A DNA stretch of 64,000 nt from JADJLQ01 sp031417835 (GCA_031417835.1 JANOWJ010000049.1:1-64000); one strand, 5' to 3'. Numbered from the stretch's first letter, positions 44,158-53,555 are shown. Numbers and translations are program-made. The notes: generated by a model from the letters alone, not told the origin.

Positions 44158-44240
44158 TATTTCGGATTTGCGATTTCGGATTTCGGAGCTATTTATTTCG
44201 GATTTCGAAATGCTCTTTTACCGAAATCCAAAATCCGAAG
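44158..44240. repeat. TTTCGGATTT hairpin element, copy 1
   Basis: Left arm words TATTTCGGATTTGCGATTTC, right arm CCGAAATCCAAAATCCGAA, with a central segment. It fills almost all of the gap between the FAH gene and the flavin monooxygenase gene. Confidence 0.8.
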
Positions 44241-44242
44241 TA

Positions 44243-45373
44243 TCATATCGGTTTAGTCAATTCCATCAATGTTTTACCCATCAATGCTCCCATGTTGGCT
44301 CCTTCTGGAAGGGGTAGGCCACTCCACTCCAGTTGTTCCCATTCAGCTAGGGTATTGGATACATCGACTACCGTCTTGCATCGATCATATCTCCGAGTCA
44401 TGTAGCGATGTATAATGTCGTCTATCGATCCACCTTCGGCTACTTCTTCGGCGATTACTACTGCATCTTCGACAGCTAGCGCAGCGCCCGAACCTAATTG
44501 AGGTATCGTAGCGTGAGCAGCATCACCTATGATCAAGACTCTGTCCCGATACCATGGTAAAGGCATCATCATAGTCTCCAGAGGGCGATAGATGACTTCT
44601 GTGGGGTCGGTGATCTGATCTAAGACACCTTGTACCATAGGGGCAGGAAAACTTTGAACATAGGATCTTAATTTTGGAATCAAATCATCGTGTGGTATAA
44701 ATGGATTATCGGTGCCTTCTGAAGATACTACAAACATATAAATCGTATCAGCAGTCATGGGTATCAATCCTAGCTTTACTTTTTTTCCAAAAAACATATA
44801 ACCGGTTTCTAAATCTACAGGTCGCTTTAATGGATAACGCCATACAGAAGAGCCAATATAGGTAGGCTTATAATCATCAAATACAAGCTGACGCACCGTA
44901 GAATTAATTCCATCAGCTCCAATGACCAAATCATATTCATATAAACTGCCATCTGAAAAACTTACTTCAACTGCATTTTTTTTATGTACAAGAGCATTGA
45001 TGGTCACACCCATCCTGATATGCACCAAATTTGACATTGCGCCTTCGTATAAAACATCGTGCAATACTTTTCTGGAGATTCCATTGTGACTGGGGAATCG
45101 ACCAATCGGAGGCGTCCCCGTCTCACCTATGACCAATCCGTGCGGCGCACACAGTTTTACTTTGCCATAAGGAGATCCGCGTCGCATAGCCTCATCGGCT
45201 ACACCCAAGACATCTAATGCTCGCAATGCATTGGCTTGTTGGATGATACCTACACCATACACATTATACGCCTGTTGAATTTCTACTACATCTACCTCTA
45301 TTCCTTTTTTTCTAAAAGCAATACCTGCTGATAGACCACCTATACCACCACCGACGATTAATATTTTTTGCAT
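44243..45373 (-). CDS. FAD-dependent aromatic monooxygenase (PHBH-fold)
   Basis: A 376-residue class A flavin monooxygenase: dinucleotide motif 'ILIVGGGIGGLSAGIAFRKKG', DG motif 'LVIGADGINSTVR' and the second FAD motif 'VLIIGDAAHATIPQLGSGAALAVEDA'. Relatives hydroxylate salicylate, 6-hydroxynicotinate or flavonoid A-rings (FdeE of Herbaspirillum). It would put a hydroxyl next to an existing one on an aromatic ring to make an extradiol substrate. It is located between the FAH gene and the cyclase-type hydrolase gene in the - strand ring-cleavage operon. Confidence 0.92.
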   Translation of the reverse strand: MQKILIVGGGIGGLSAGIAFRKKGIEVDVVEIQQAYNVYGVGIIQQANALRALDVLGVADEAMRRGSPYGKVKLCAPHGLVIGETGTPPIGRFPSHNGISRKVLHDVLYEGAMSNLVHIRMGVTINALVHKKNAVEVSFSDGSLYEYDLVIGADGINSTVRQLVFDDYKPTYIGSSVWRYPLKRPVDLETGYMFFGKKVKLGLIPMTADTIYMFVVSSEGTDNPFIPHDDLIPKLRSYVQSFPAPMVQGVLDQITDPTEVIYRPLETMMMPLPWYRDRVLIIGDAAHATIPQLGSGAALAVEDAVVIAEEVAEGGSIDDIIHRYMTRRYDRCKTVVDVSNTLAEWEQLEWSGLPLPEGANMGALMGKTLMELTKPI

Positions 45374-45406
45374 ACCCGAAATATTATAAAAAATTAAACA
45401 GATGAA

Positions 45407-46165
45407 TCAATTCATTACCGCGACAGCCCTGGTCCAACCTGCACTCGCTTTCTCGATTTTTGCAGGAAAACAAATTACTTTAAATCCAAACGGAGGAAGC
45501 TGATCCAAATTAGCTAATTTTTCTATTTGACAATATTCTTTTTCTATACCTACATAATGTGCTTGCCAGATGACTCCCGGTCGGGGATTGGCTTTATAAT
45601 CTGCGGCTTGCAGATGTAGAGGTATATCCCAGCCCCAGCCATCTGTACCCATGACCTTGATGCCTTGATCGATAAGCCAATGTGTGGCTTTGGCCGAAGC
45701 ACCGACATGGATTTTTACAAAATCTTCATCGTAGATTCTTTTATCCGCATCGCAACGGATCAATACAATATCAAATGGTTTGAGGGTATAGCCGATGTCC
45801 GTAAGCTTTTCTTCAAGATCTTCAGGTTCGATCATATAACCATCCGGCTTATCTGTAAAATCTAATACAACTCCATCGTGATAAAACCAATCCAAGGGCA
45901 TAAGATCTATAGTTCTCGCCGGCTTCCCTTCACTGGTTGGAAAATAATGATATGGAGCATCAATGTGTGTGCCGCAGTGGCTGGTTACGGTAAGAAACTC
46001 GCCGGCTGGACCATTGCCATCAATAAAAACTTCGGATGCAATCCCTTCAAATAATTTTCCACCCATTTTTTTTGCACCTTCTTTATGATCTTCATAAATG
46101 ATCGTGGTAGGGAGGGGTTCTTTTATTTTGTCAGAGATGGTGACAGACAGATCTATTATTTTCAT
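45407..46165 (-). CDS. Cyclase/kynurenine formamidase family hydrolase
   Basis: A 252-residue protein with the metal-binding signature 'SHCGTHIDAPYH' (His63 to Pro71) of the PF04199 cyclase family, plus 'LIRCDADKRIYDEDF' and 'GTDGWGWDIPL'. Members hydrolyse amides, lactones or isatin, or act in polyketide cyclisation; the true reaction here is unknown. It is probably cytoplasmic. In the ring-cleavage operon it may open a lactone or cleave a diketone formed after dioxygenation. It starts 17 bases downstream of the SDR gene. Confidence 0.9.
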   Translation of the reverse strand: MKIIDLSVTISDKIKEPLPTTIIYEDHKEGAKKMGGKLFEGIASEVFIDGNGPAGEFLTVTSHCGTHIDAPYHYFPTSEGKPARTIDLMPLDWFYHDGVVLDFTDKPDGYMIEPEDLEEKLTDIGYTLKPFDIVLIRCDADKRIYDEDFVKIHVGASAKATHWLIDQGIKVMGTDGWGWDIPLHLQAADYKANPRPGVIWQAHYVGIEKEYCQIEKLANLDQLPPFGFKVICFPAKIEKASAGWTRAVAVMN

Positions 46166-46182
46166 AATTAAGTAAAACTGAT

Positions 46183-46947
46183 TTATTGTAATAATCTCCC
46201 TCCATCGACGGTGATGATATTGCCCGTTGAAAAAACCATCGTAGAGGCCAGGGAATACACGGCGTCAGCTACATCCAAGCCAGTAGCAAACCGTTGAAGC
46301 GGAGTATGATCTAATTGATTTTTCAAAAAAAGCGGGTCGAAGTTTTTAGTGTACTCACCTTCTACAAAACCGGGTGAAACTGAAACGACTCTTATTTTAG
46401 GCGCAAGGGCTCTGGCTAATGAGCGGGTCATGGAGTCCAAAGCAGCCTTTGAAGCACAATAGGCCACATTGCTACCGATGCCATAGATACCGGCTATCGA
46501 AGAAATATTAACCACCAATGCAGATTTTTGAGTACTGTTCATTAATAAATGTTGCATGGCTCTGATCATGGCAAAGGAACCCCTAAAATTGGTTTGCATG
46601 ATTTTATCGATCCATTCGTCAGTCAATCCTGCTAAATCGTGGTGGGGCACGGGTATGGTAATGCCGGCATTGTTGACTAAGACATCGATTTTAGTATATT
46701 TCTCCGTGACAAATGCGGCTAATTCAGCCAATTTTGAAGCATCCGTATTCGGCGCATGAAATATAGCATGTTGTCCAGCAGGCAAGGCAGCTAATAACTT
46801 TTCTGCTTTTTCTCGATGAGCATTATAGGTGATGATAACATTGTAATAATTTTCAGCAAATCTATTGCAAATCGCTGAACCAATTTCACCCGCTCCTCCA
46901 GTTACGATCACTGTGTGACGAGGATCTACTTCAGTTTGTTGATTCAT
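46183..46947 (-). CDS. Short-chain dehydrogenase/reductase (FabG-like)
   Basis: The start is placed at ATG 46947 ('MNQQTEVDPRHTVIVTGGAGEIG'); the longer TTG start would overlap the HisD-like gene. The Rossmann motif is 'VTGGAGEIGSAI', then 'NNAG', the catalytic Ser in 'VVNISSIAG' and 'YCASK' with Tyr and Lys. The NADP preference is unclear. SDRs next to ring-cleavage genes often oxidise or reduce a side-chain alcohol. Clustered 50 bases after the HisD-like gene, it may form a two-step alcohol oxidation pair with it, but the substrate is unknown. Confidence 0.9.
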   Translation of the reverse strand: MNQQTEVDPRHTVIVTGGAGEIGSAICNRFAENYYNVIITYNAHREKAEKLLAALPAGQHAIFHAPNTDASKLAELAAFVTEKYTKIDVLVNNAGITIPVPHHDLAGLTDEWIDKIMQTNFRGSFAMIRAMQHLLMNSTQKSALVVNISSIAGIYGIGSNVAYCASKAALDSMTRSLARALAPKIRVVSVSPGFVEGEYTKNFDPLFLKNQLDHTPLQRFATGLDVADAVYSLASTMVFSTGNIITVDGGRLLQ

Positions 46948-46997
46948 AATTTGGTTAATATAAGAATAGATTTGCGTTGGATCTACAATCAATTGAA

Positions 46998-48272
46998 TCA
47001 AGAATATCTTTTCACCCTGAGGTCTGCCTGAGCTTTATGCCCGGCAAAATTTTCTATTGCACAAAGTCTTGAACAATATTCGCCGATCAAGACACTTGCT
47101 TCAGGAGTTCGGATTTCCTGATAGGTACACGTTTTCATGAATTTGCCTACCCAAAGTCCGCCGGTATATTTTGCTCCGTGCTTGGTCGGTAACGTATGAT
47201 TTGTCCCAATTACTTTATCGCCATAGGCTACATTGGTATATTGACCAAGAAATAGGCCACCATAATTAGTCATTTTTTCCAAAAAGTATCGTGGATTTTT
47301 AGTCATTACCTGCACGTGTTCACTAGCGATACGATCAGCCTCTTCAACTAATTCATCTACAGTGTCTACTAATATCACTTGGCCATAATCTCTCCAGGCT
47401 ACACTGGCGATGTCGGCCGTGGGTAATACAGTTAATTGTCTTTCTACTTCCAGGATTGTGTCATACGCTAGTTTTTCACAATTGGTCAATAATATTGCCG
47501 GCGAGGTCGGTCCGTGTTCTGCTTGTCCAAGCAAGTCAGTAGCACACATTTCTGCATCACTTGTTTCATCTGCTATCACCAGAGTTTCCGTAGGCCCCGC
47601 TAATAAGTCTATTCCAATTTTTCCAAATAACAATCTTTTCGCTTCGGCGACATAGGCGTTTCCCGGACCTACAATCATATCTACCGATGATATAGTTTCA
47701 GTACCTAAAGCCATAGCTGCGATAGCCTGAACACCGCCTAATAAATAAATTTCGTCAGCGCCAGCCATATACATCGCAGCGATGGTGGCTGCAGGAATTT
47801 CTCCTTTGATCGGTGGTGTACATGCTATGACTCGTTTGACTCCGGCTACTTTTGCCGTCAATACACTCATATGTGCTGATGCTACCATGGGATAGCGTCC
47901 GCCAGGTATGTAGCAACCCACACTATTGACTGGAATGTTTTTATGTCCTAAAAATACTCCAGGCAACGTTTCCACTTCAATATCTTTTAATGCGTTTTTC
48001 TGATGCAGCGCAAAATTCCTGATTTGTGACTGAGCAAATCTGATATCTTCAATGACTTGGGTCGGGAGACTGTCAATGATAACTTTAATATCTTCAGCAG
48101 ATAATTTAAAATTTTCGGGTGACCAATGATCTAATTTTTTAGAGATAGATCTGATTGCAGCGTCGCCGCCAGTTTTTACTTCTTGTATTAAAGTTTCAAC
48201 AATTTCTTTGACTTTATGATCATTCGATTCGACCTCAAACAGGGCAATCGCTTCTTTGATGATTCTTTTCAT
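46998..48272 (-). CDS. Histidinol dehydrogenase-family NAD-dependent alcohol dehydrogenase
   Basis: A 424-residue HisD-fold protein: 'YIPGGRYPMVASAHM', 'GPGNAYVAEAKRLLFGKIGIDLLAGPTETLVIADE', zinc ligands in 'GQAEHGPTS', the catalytic pair 'SEHVQVMTK', 'YGDKVIGTNHTLPT' and 'NFAGHKAQ'. No histidine biosynthesis gene is near, so it is unlikely to make histidine. Members outside histidine synthesis, such as sulfopropanediol dehydrogenase HpsN, oxidise an alcohol to a carboxylate in two steps. In this operon it may oxidise a side-chain alcohol of a ring-fission product. The function is inferred from context. Confidence 0.9.
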   Translation of the reverse strand: MKRIIKEAIALFEVESNDHKVKEIVETLIQEVKTGGDAAIRSISKKLDHWSPENFKLSAEDIKVIIDSLPTQVIEDIRFAQSQIRNFALHQKNALKDIEVETLPGVFLGHKNIPVNSVGCYIPGGRYPMVASAHMSVLTAKVAGVKRVIACTPPIKGEIPAATIAAMYMAGADEIYLLGGVQAIAAMALGTETISSVDMIVGPGNAYVAEAKRLLFGKIGIDLLAGPTETLVIADETSDAEMCATDLLGQAEHGPTSPAILLTNCEKLAYDTILEVERQLTVLPTADIASVAWRDYGQVILVDTVDELVEEADRIASEHVQVMTKNPRYFLEKMTNYGGLFLGQYTNVAYGDKVIGTNHTLPTKHGAKYTGGLWVGKFMKTCTYQEIRTPEASVLIGEYCSRLCAIENFAGHKAQADLRVKRYS

Positions 48273-48295
48273 TTTTGTTGTTTTAAAGCTATACG

Positions 48296-48583
48296 CTAAA
48301 CTATTTCAAAATGTTCAGCTATCGGTGCCGAATTAAAATGTGGGGATAAAATGGCGCGCCATTCAAGAAACAAGGTTGATTGACGAAAACCGATGGTGTG
48401 GTCTGAGAGTTGCTCCCAATGGATCAATACTTTATATTTAGTTGATTGCTCTACACACCTATAAAAATTAAGATCTTTATATCCTTTGGCTTGCGAGATA
48501 ACCGCTTTAGCTGCCTGAAAGGTTTGCTCAAATTCATCCTGATGTCCAGCCTGGATATCGAATGTTGCTATTTCTAAGATCAT
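48296..48583 (-). CDS. Antibiotic biosynthesis monooxygenase (ABM) domain protein
   Basis: A 95-residue ferredoxin-like-fold ABM/YgiN protein: 'MILEIATFDIQAGHQDEFEQTFQAAKAVISQAKGYKDLNFYRCVEQSTKYKVLIHWE', ending 'FNSAPIAEHFEIV'. Small members are quinol monooxygenases or stabilise unstable aromatic intermediates. A similar small gene accompanies flavonoid A-ring cleavage clusters in Proteobacteria. It lies between the HisD-like and alpha/beta-hydrolase genes on the same strand with short gaps. Confidence 0.9.
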   Translation of the reverse strand: MILEIATFDIQAGHQDEFEQTFQAAKAVISQAKGYKDLNFYRCVEQSTKYKVLIHWEQLSDHTIGFRQSTLFLEWRAILSPHFNSAPIAEHFEIV

Positions 48584-48625
48584 ATTTTATTTATATTAAT
48601 GATTAAGTGAGTCATCCTAAAATAT

Positions 48626-49738
48626 TCAGTTTTTCAACTTCCTGGCTATCCAATCAAACAGGTTTGAGGTTTTGGTGAAATCATCGATTTGACAATGGGC
48701 AGAACCACTTTCTTCTTTTGGGATAATTTCTACAATACACTCGCAAGTCAATGCCGCTCTTAATTTATAAGCATTTTCGACTACATTTTGTCGATCATCC
48801 TCGCCGTGTAATACATAAGTGGGCATAGAAATTTTTTCTGCTACACGGGTCAAGTCAAATTTTTTGAGTCGTTCACGGGCATCGCTCATGTTATCCGCTC
48901 CTACTATATGTTGAACGATTTCAGCCAGCGGGTGATCGTCTGGTCGACTTTTCCATATGTCATAATAAGACCATACAGCGCCCCATACAGCACATATTTT
49001 GAATCGAGGCTCAAATGCTGCACACCGGGCAGCCATATACCCACCCATAGATACAGCCATGATACCTATGTTTTTGACATCGATTTCCGCGGCGAGATTT
49101 TCTATAGCCCAATTGAGTGCGGCAGAGCCGGCTACATTATAGTCAAAGCGGGTATGGATATGATTTAACCTTAATGAAGCACCTTGGCCCGGACCATCAA
49201 CAACTAGAAGGGAGATGCCGCGCTCATTTAAAAAAGTAGCCGGTCCAAAATACAATTCTTCAGCCAAGCTATCCAGACCTCCAAACATGATCATAGCTGG
49301 TGCAAGAGCCTGGTTGGGTGCTTTAAATAGATATCCTGGTAAAAATGAATCTTCAAACGGAATTGTGATCTTTATCGGTTTTTCTTCAAAATAATCGATA
49401 GCCAAAAGAAAAGCCTCTCTGGCTTTTAAATACGAAGGCAATTTTCGTGGGTCTTTTGGTTTTAAAAAAAACTCAGAAGTTCGTAAATAATTGAATGCTC
49501 TTAAATAACTTCTTTTAGCTGTCTGGCCATTGCCATTGGCCACTGCTTGTGTTGCATGATCAAAAACCTGATCGCCCATTTTAGCCCAAGCGATATGAAA
49601 ACTTTCATTGTCTCCAGGTGTGATCTGGCTCGCAACTTCAAGGATTTCTGCAAATTCGCCGCCCCCATAATGTGCTTGCGTAAGAGCACGATTTACTTGA
49701 TAGGAAGGCATGTATTGATTTGGAAAGTAGTGCCACAT
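48626..49738 (-). CDS. Alpha/beta-hydrolase of the C-C hydrolase type (DHPON hydrolase-like)
   Basis: A 370-residue hydrolase with an N-terminal helical cap (about 1-130, 'AKMGDQVFDHATQA', 'RSYLRAFNYLRTSEFFL') and a core with nucleophile Ser in 'IMAVSMGGYMAARCA', acid in 'YVLHGEDDRQN' and His in 'GSAHCQIDD'. This layout matches 2,6-dihydroxypseudooxynicotine hydrolase and related enzymes that cut C-C bonds of diketones. It would act after the extradiol dioxygenase, whose gene is next upstream on the - strand. The gap between them consists wholly of a hairpin element. Confidence 0.88.
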   Translation of the reverse strand: MWHYFPNQYMPSYQVNRALTQAHYGGGEFAEILEVASQITPGDNESFHIAWAKMGDQVFDHATQAVANGNGQTAKRSYLRAFNYLRTSEFFLKPKDPRKLPSYLKAREAFLLAIDYFEEKPIKITIPFEDSFLPGYLFKAPNQALAPAMIMFGGLDSLAEELYFGPATFLNERGISLLVVDGPGQGASLRLNHIHTRFDYNVAGSAALNWAIENLAAEIDVKNIGIMAVSMGGYMAARCAAFEPRFKICAVWGAVWSYYDIWKSRPDDHPLAEIVQHIVGADNMSDARERLKKFDLTRVAEKISMPTYVLHGEDDRQNVVENAYKLRAALTCECIVEIIPKEESGSAHCQIDDFTKTSNLFDWIARKLKN

Positions 49739-49831
49739 TTTATTTCGGATTTCGGGAATGACTATTTCGGATGTCTGATTTCTGATTTCGGACAGAAGAC
49801 CTCGAAATCCGAAATCCCAAATCCGAAATAA
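49739..49831. repeat. TTTCGGATTT hairpin element, copy 2
   Basis: Left arm TATTTCGGATTTCGG, right arm CCGAAATCCC with CAAATCCGAAATA, separated by a loop rich in TTTCGGAT words. It occupies the entire space between the hydrolase and dioxygenase genes. Confidence 0.85.
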
Positions 49832-50812
49832 CTAAAGGTCAGCAGGTTTCTCCAAGCCCCCTACTTTGCCTTTTTCCATTTCTGCAAAAGGGTTAGAAAG
49901 ACCCCAGGCGTCATTGGGATTGTCTTTTAGGTAATGTACATCTGGGCCATGATCCGGCGCAAATATTAATCTTGCACAGGCATAGATTTCTAATAAAATT
50001 CCGGTATGTTCCTCCATGATATAGAAGAAAAAACCTTCATCGGCTTTATGACGGGTGGGAGCTCCCCATACTGATTTATAACCTTTTTCGGTGAACCAAT
50101 CTAACGCTAACAGCACTTCTTCACGACTATCCAGATTATAGCAGATATGGTTTAGGTGCCCCTGGCCCGGCTGCAAATTGGGGTCAGTGAATACGGCAAT
50201 ATCATGGGAAAGATTACCAATGGTCCACAGCCCACCGATCGCAGGCAAGTCATCGTTGATGCGTATTTCATCTGGATTTTTTAATCCCATACTTTGCCAG
50301 AATGCCTTTTCTTTTGAATATTGAAATTTTGCAACGAGGTAAGTTACATGATCAAATCGTCTGGGATTAGCCCCTAGCCTGCGATTACTTGCATACCGAT
50401 CAGTATAAATGCTCTTTCGATCGCCAGATTCCTTTAACCATACCACCTCCCAAAAAATAACATGTACATGCCCATCGGGTGATAAAAATCTATAAGCTTT
50501 ACCCCGACCCTGATCGGCTTCTACCCAGCCCAGACCTGCACCGGATTTTTCAAGAAAATCTACACATTCCTGCAATGCAGCCTCACTATCAGCCCGCCAA
50601 CCAAGCTCGCCTAATCCTTTTTTGTCCGATTGTATGATTTTTAATGTATGATAAAAATAGTCGCCCCATGCCCGGAGATATGCGGTATTATCATCCCTAC
50701 CCGTAAGATCCAAACCTACGATATCCGCATAAAATCGGACAGTTTCGTCAAGATTGGTGCTTAATAAAGTGATATAGGCCAGTTGAGATAAATAATGTGG
50801 GTTTTTTGACAT
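49832..50812 (-). CDS. Extradiol ring-cleavage dioxygenase (VOC family)
   Basis: A 326-residue two-module vicinal oxygen chelate enzyme. Fe(II) ligands His155 ('RRFDHVTYL'), His222 ('GHLNHICY') and Glu275 ('GILLEIYA') are all present in the C-terminal module, so it should be active. It resembles catechol 2,3-dioxygenases and the FdeC-type enzyme of flavonoid A-ring cleavage. It is the first gene of the ring-cleavage set, transcribed ahead of the C-C hydrolase. The substrate would be a catecholic ring made by the flavin monooxygenase of the same operon. The family is firm; the substrate is inferred. Confidence 0.92.
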   Translation of the reverse strand: MSKNPHYLSQLAYITLLSTNLDETVRFYADIVGLDLTGRDDNTAYLRAWGDYFYHTLKIIQSDKKGLGELGWRADSEAALQECVDFLEKSGAGLGWVEADQGRGKAYRFLSPDGHVHVIFWEVVWLKESGDRKSIYTDRYASNRRLGANPRRFDHVTYLVAKFQYSKEKAFWQSMGLKNPDEIRINDDLPAIGGLWTIGNLSHDIAVFTDPNLQPGQGHLNHICYNLDSREEVLLALDWFTEKGYKSVWGAPTRHKADEGFFFYIMEEHTGILLEIYACARLIFAPDHGPDVHYLKDNPNDAWGLSNPFAEMEKGKVGGLEKPADL

Positions 50813-51154
50813 AGGGTTAGAATATTTTAAAGTTTTAGTGTTGCAAGGTATTCAATAATATGATCAAGAATGTTGACAGAAAGATGCTTTCCCTATTCAA
50901 AATCAATCATATTTTGCCTTTATTTATTAAAGGGATTTAGAGGTGGTGTGGTTAAAGCTTAGTTGAATTGCACATCCAGCATCATATTTTTTTGTTGCCT
51001 GATCAATGGAAGCCTTGATTAAAAATCTATTCCAAAGAGCGAATGACTTAAGCATTCTGTTTTAGTTGCAAGTAGACAAGTAGATATAAAACTATTGATA
51101 GTTTGATCCTAAATCGATACCTTCGCGCATACTTAAGAATAAGGATAATTTTTC
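50813..51154. other. Divergent intergenic region, 342 bases
   Basis: It separates the leftward ring-cleavage operon from the rightward DUF5916 gene and must hold both promoters. I see no convincing operator repeat, consensus -33/-7 pair or small gene in it. Confidence 0.4.
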
Positions 51155-53380
51155 ATGCGATTTGTTTTTTTATTATTTTTTTATGTGCTCACGCTATGTA
51201 GTCAGGCCCAAGAGAATTACCTAGTAAAAAAAATAAATGAAAAAGTGTTTTTGGATGGCTCTATGGATGAGCTTTTCTGGAAGGATATAAACCCTATGAG
51301 TAAAATGTGGCAATGGTTTCCAACAGATACTGCGCCGGCAAGATACAATACGGAAATATATATGACCTATGATGATAAAAACATATACCTCGCGGCAAAA
51401 GCTTATTCGCTAGGCTCCCATTATATCACTCCTTCATTGCGTCGCGATTTTAGAGCAGGGGGTAATGATAATATTACTTTTGTGTTTGACACCTATCAAG
51501 ACAATACGAATGGTTTTTTATTCGGTACCAATCCATTTGGGGTGATGCGCGAAGGATTATTATTTAACGGTGCTACGGACAATGGCTTTGCTAACTTTTT
51601 TTGGGACAACAAATGGCAATGTAATAGTAAAATATACGATGGCTATTTTATCTCAGAAGTTCAAATTCCGCTGACGACGCTTCGCTACCAGGAAAACAGT
51701 ACCCTTTGGAATTTTAAAGCTTACCGATTTGACACTCAAAGTAATGAAAACACAACTATCAAACAAGTGCCACAAAGCGCGCTCATCATGGCCTTAGGAT
51801 ATTCGGTACCAATAGTGTTTGAATATCCGCTGAAAAAGATTGGAAAAAATATTTCAATGATACCCTATGTATCTGGCAGTCATACGAGAGACCCACTCAG
51901 AGGTAATGCAAGCACATCAAATCTAGGTATAGATGCTAAGGTTGCTGTGACTGCTGGGCTTAATCTCGATCTTACGATCAATCCCGATTTCTCTACGGTG
52001 GAAGCAGATCGACAACAAGTCAATCTTACTCGATTCGATATTACGTTTCCAGAGCAGAGACAGTTTTTTATTGAAAACTCTGATCTTTTCACCGGATTTG
52101 GCAGTTATGCTACTAATCCTTTTCTTCCACCTTCGTCCAATGTAATATCCTCAGGTAACCAGATTTTTACACCATTTTTCAGTCGCAAGATTGGATTTGC
52201 ATTTGATACGTCTACCGGTACCAATGTACAGACTCCCGTACTGTATGGTGCCCGATTGAGTGGCAAAATAGACAAGAATTGGCGATTGGGTATTATGAAT
52301 TCACAGACAGGTAAAGATCTTTTAAAAGGAATAAAATCAGCTAATTATTCAGTGGCTTCCGTATCGAGGCAAGTATTTGACAGGTCGAACATCTCCGCTA
52401 TATTTGTTAACAAATCGATAAACAATCATGTATCTGGTGATGTAGGTTATGCTTATAATTCCGTGGCGGGACTTGAGTACAACCTTCAATCTAAAAACAA
52501 TAAGTGGCAGGGGAAATTTTTTTATCACCAGGCTTATACTCCGGCGGTGATAAAGGACAAGTACGCCCATGGGATTACATTAAACTATATCGCCAATAAG
52601 TTGATTTTTAAGTGGAGCCACGAATGGCTTGGTAAAGGTTTCGAATCGGAAGCAGGTTTTATACCCAGAAATAATTTTTTACATATTTCTCCAACCATTG
52701 GGTTTAATAAATTTCCTAAAAAGGGCCCAATACAAAGGTTTAGTTATGGTTTTGCGTATGATAGATATGATAAACTTGATTTTGGACTTACTGATTTACA
52801 AGCAGGCCCATTTGTTGCGATCGGATTTACCAATCAATTCAGATTTTTGATGCAATTCAATAAAAACTATACTTATTTATTTAATAGATTTGACGCGTTG
52901 AGGGCCAATGGCGCATCTCCTATACTGCAAAAGGATACCGAGTATACCTATTATAATATATCTGCCACAATCGTATCTGACCTCAGAAAAAAATTATTTG
53001 TATCTGCACAGCCCTTATTTGGACAGTATTTTAATGGAAGTATACAAAGCTATAGAGCCGAGATATCGTATAGATTGCAGCCCATTGCTCTCCTGACACT
53101 GAGTTTAAACTATAATAGAATAAAACTGGAAGAAGGAAAAAACAATGTAATGGTCATCGGACCTAAAACCGATATTACGTTTACCAAAAATCTATATTGG
53201 ACGACTTATATACAATACAACAGTCAATTTGATAATTTGAACATCAACTCCCGATTACAATGGCGGTTTGCGCCAGTCTCAGATTTTTTTATTGTTTATT
53301 CAGATAATTACGATTCCTTTCATTGGGGCGCTAAAAACAAAACACTCATTGCTAAATTTACGTATTGGTTGAATCTGTGA
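51155..53380 (+). CDS. Outer-membrane DUF5916 protein with CBM9-like domain
   Basis: A 741-residue exported protein: signal peptide 'MRFVFLLFFYVLTLCSQAQ', then a carbohydrate-binding family 9-like domain ('FLDGSMDELFWKDINPMSKM', 'YMTYDDKNIYLAAKAY') and from about 220 a DUF5916 beta-barrel with 'LNLDLTINPDFSTVEADRQQVNLTRFDITFPEQRQFFIENSDLF', the family hallmark. The last residue region is aromatic, as in outer-membrane barrels. The function is unknown; such proteins are typical of Bacteroidota. It might help take up or bind the phenolic glycosides handled nearby (inference). Confidence 0.92.
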   Translation: MRFVFLLFFYVLTLCSQAQENYLVKKINEKVFLDGSMDELFWKDINPMSKMWQWFPTDTAPARYNTEIYMTYDDKNIYLAAKAYSLGSHYITPSLRRDFRAGGNDNITFVFDTYQDNTNGFLFGTNPFGVMREGLLFNGATDNGFANFFWDNKWQCNSKIYDGYFISEVQIPLTTLRYQENSTLWNFKAYRFDTQSNENTTIKQVPQSALIMALGYSVPIVFEYPLKKIGKNISMIPYVSGSHTRDPLRGNASTSNLGIDAKVAVTAGLNLDLTINPDFSTVEADRQQVNLTRFDITFPEQRQFFIENSDLFTGFGSYATNPFLPPSSNVISSGNQIFTPFFSRKIGFAFDTSTGTNVQTPVLYGARLSGKIDKNWRLGIMNSQTGKDLLKGIKSANYSVASVSRQVFDRSNISAIFVNKSINNHVSGDVGYAYNSVAGLEYNLQSKNNKWQGKFFYHQAYTPAVIKDKYAHGITLNYIANKLIFKWSHEWLGKGFESEAGFIPRNNFLHISPTIGFNKFPKKGPIQRFSYGFAYDRYDKLDFGLTDLQAGPFVAIGFTNQFRFLMQFNKNYTYLFNRFDALRANGASPILQKDTEYTYYNISATIVSDLRKKLFVSAQPLFGQYFNGSIQSYRAEISYRLQPIALLTLSLNYNRIKLEEGKNNVMVIGPKTDITFTKNLYWTTYIQYNSQFDNLNINSRLQWRFAPVSDFFIVYSDNYDSFHWGAKNKTLIAKFTYWLNL

Positions 53381-53500
53381 TATTGTTTTCAACCAGAAAA
53401 AGCATCTCTGAAAGGGCGCAATTTCAATTAACATAGTCATTTAAATGGGGCCAGAACCAAATAGTTTAGATCCGGGTAAAGACTAATTCGATTGTTATTA

Positions 53501-53508
53501 TACTTTTG
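53501..53508 (+). promoter_or_regulatory. Probable -7 element (TACTTTTG)
   Basis: TACTTTTG matches the Bacteroidota TAnnTTTG element. Transcription would start near 53515, leaving the ATG at 53556 as a usable start but making the TTG at 53523 nearly leaderless. A -33 element is not obvious. Confidence 0.35.
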
Positions 53509-53555
53509 AAATACAATAAAATTTGAAAAATAAAGGAATTAAAACGAACAAGTAT

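Noticed and set aside
46998..48272. Histidine biosynthesis enzyme HisD.
   Set aside because: No other his gene is adjacent and the gene lies within a ring-cleavage operon; a non-biosynthetic family member is more likely.
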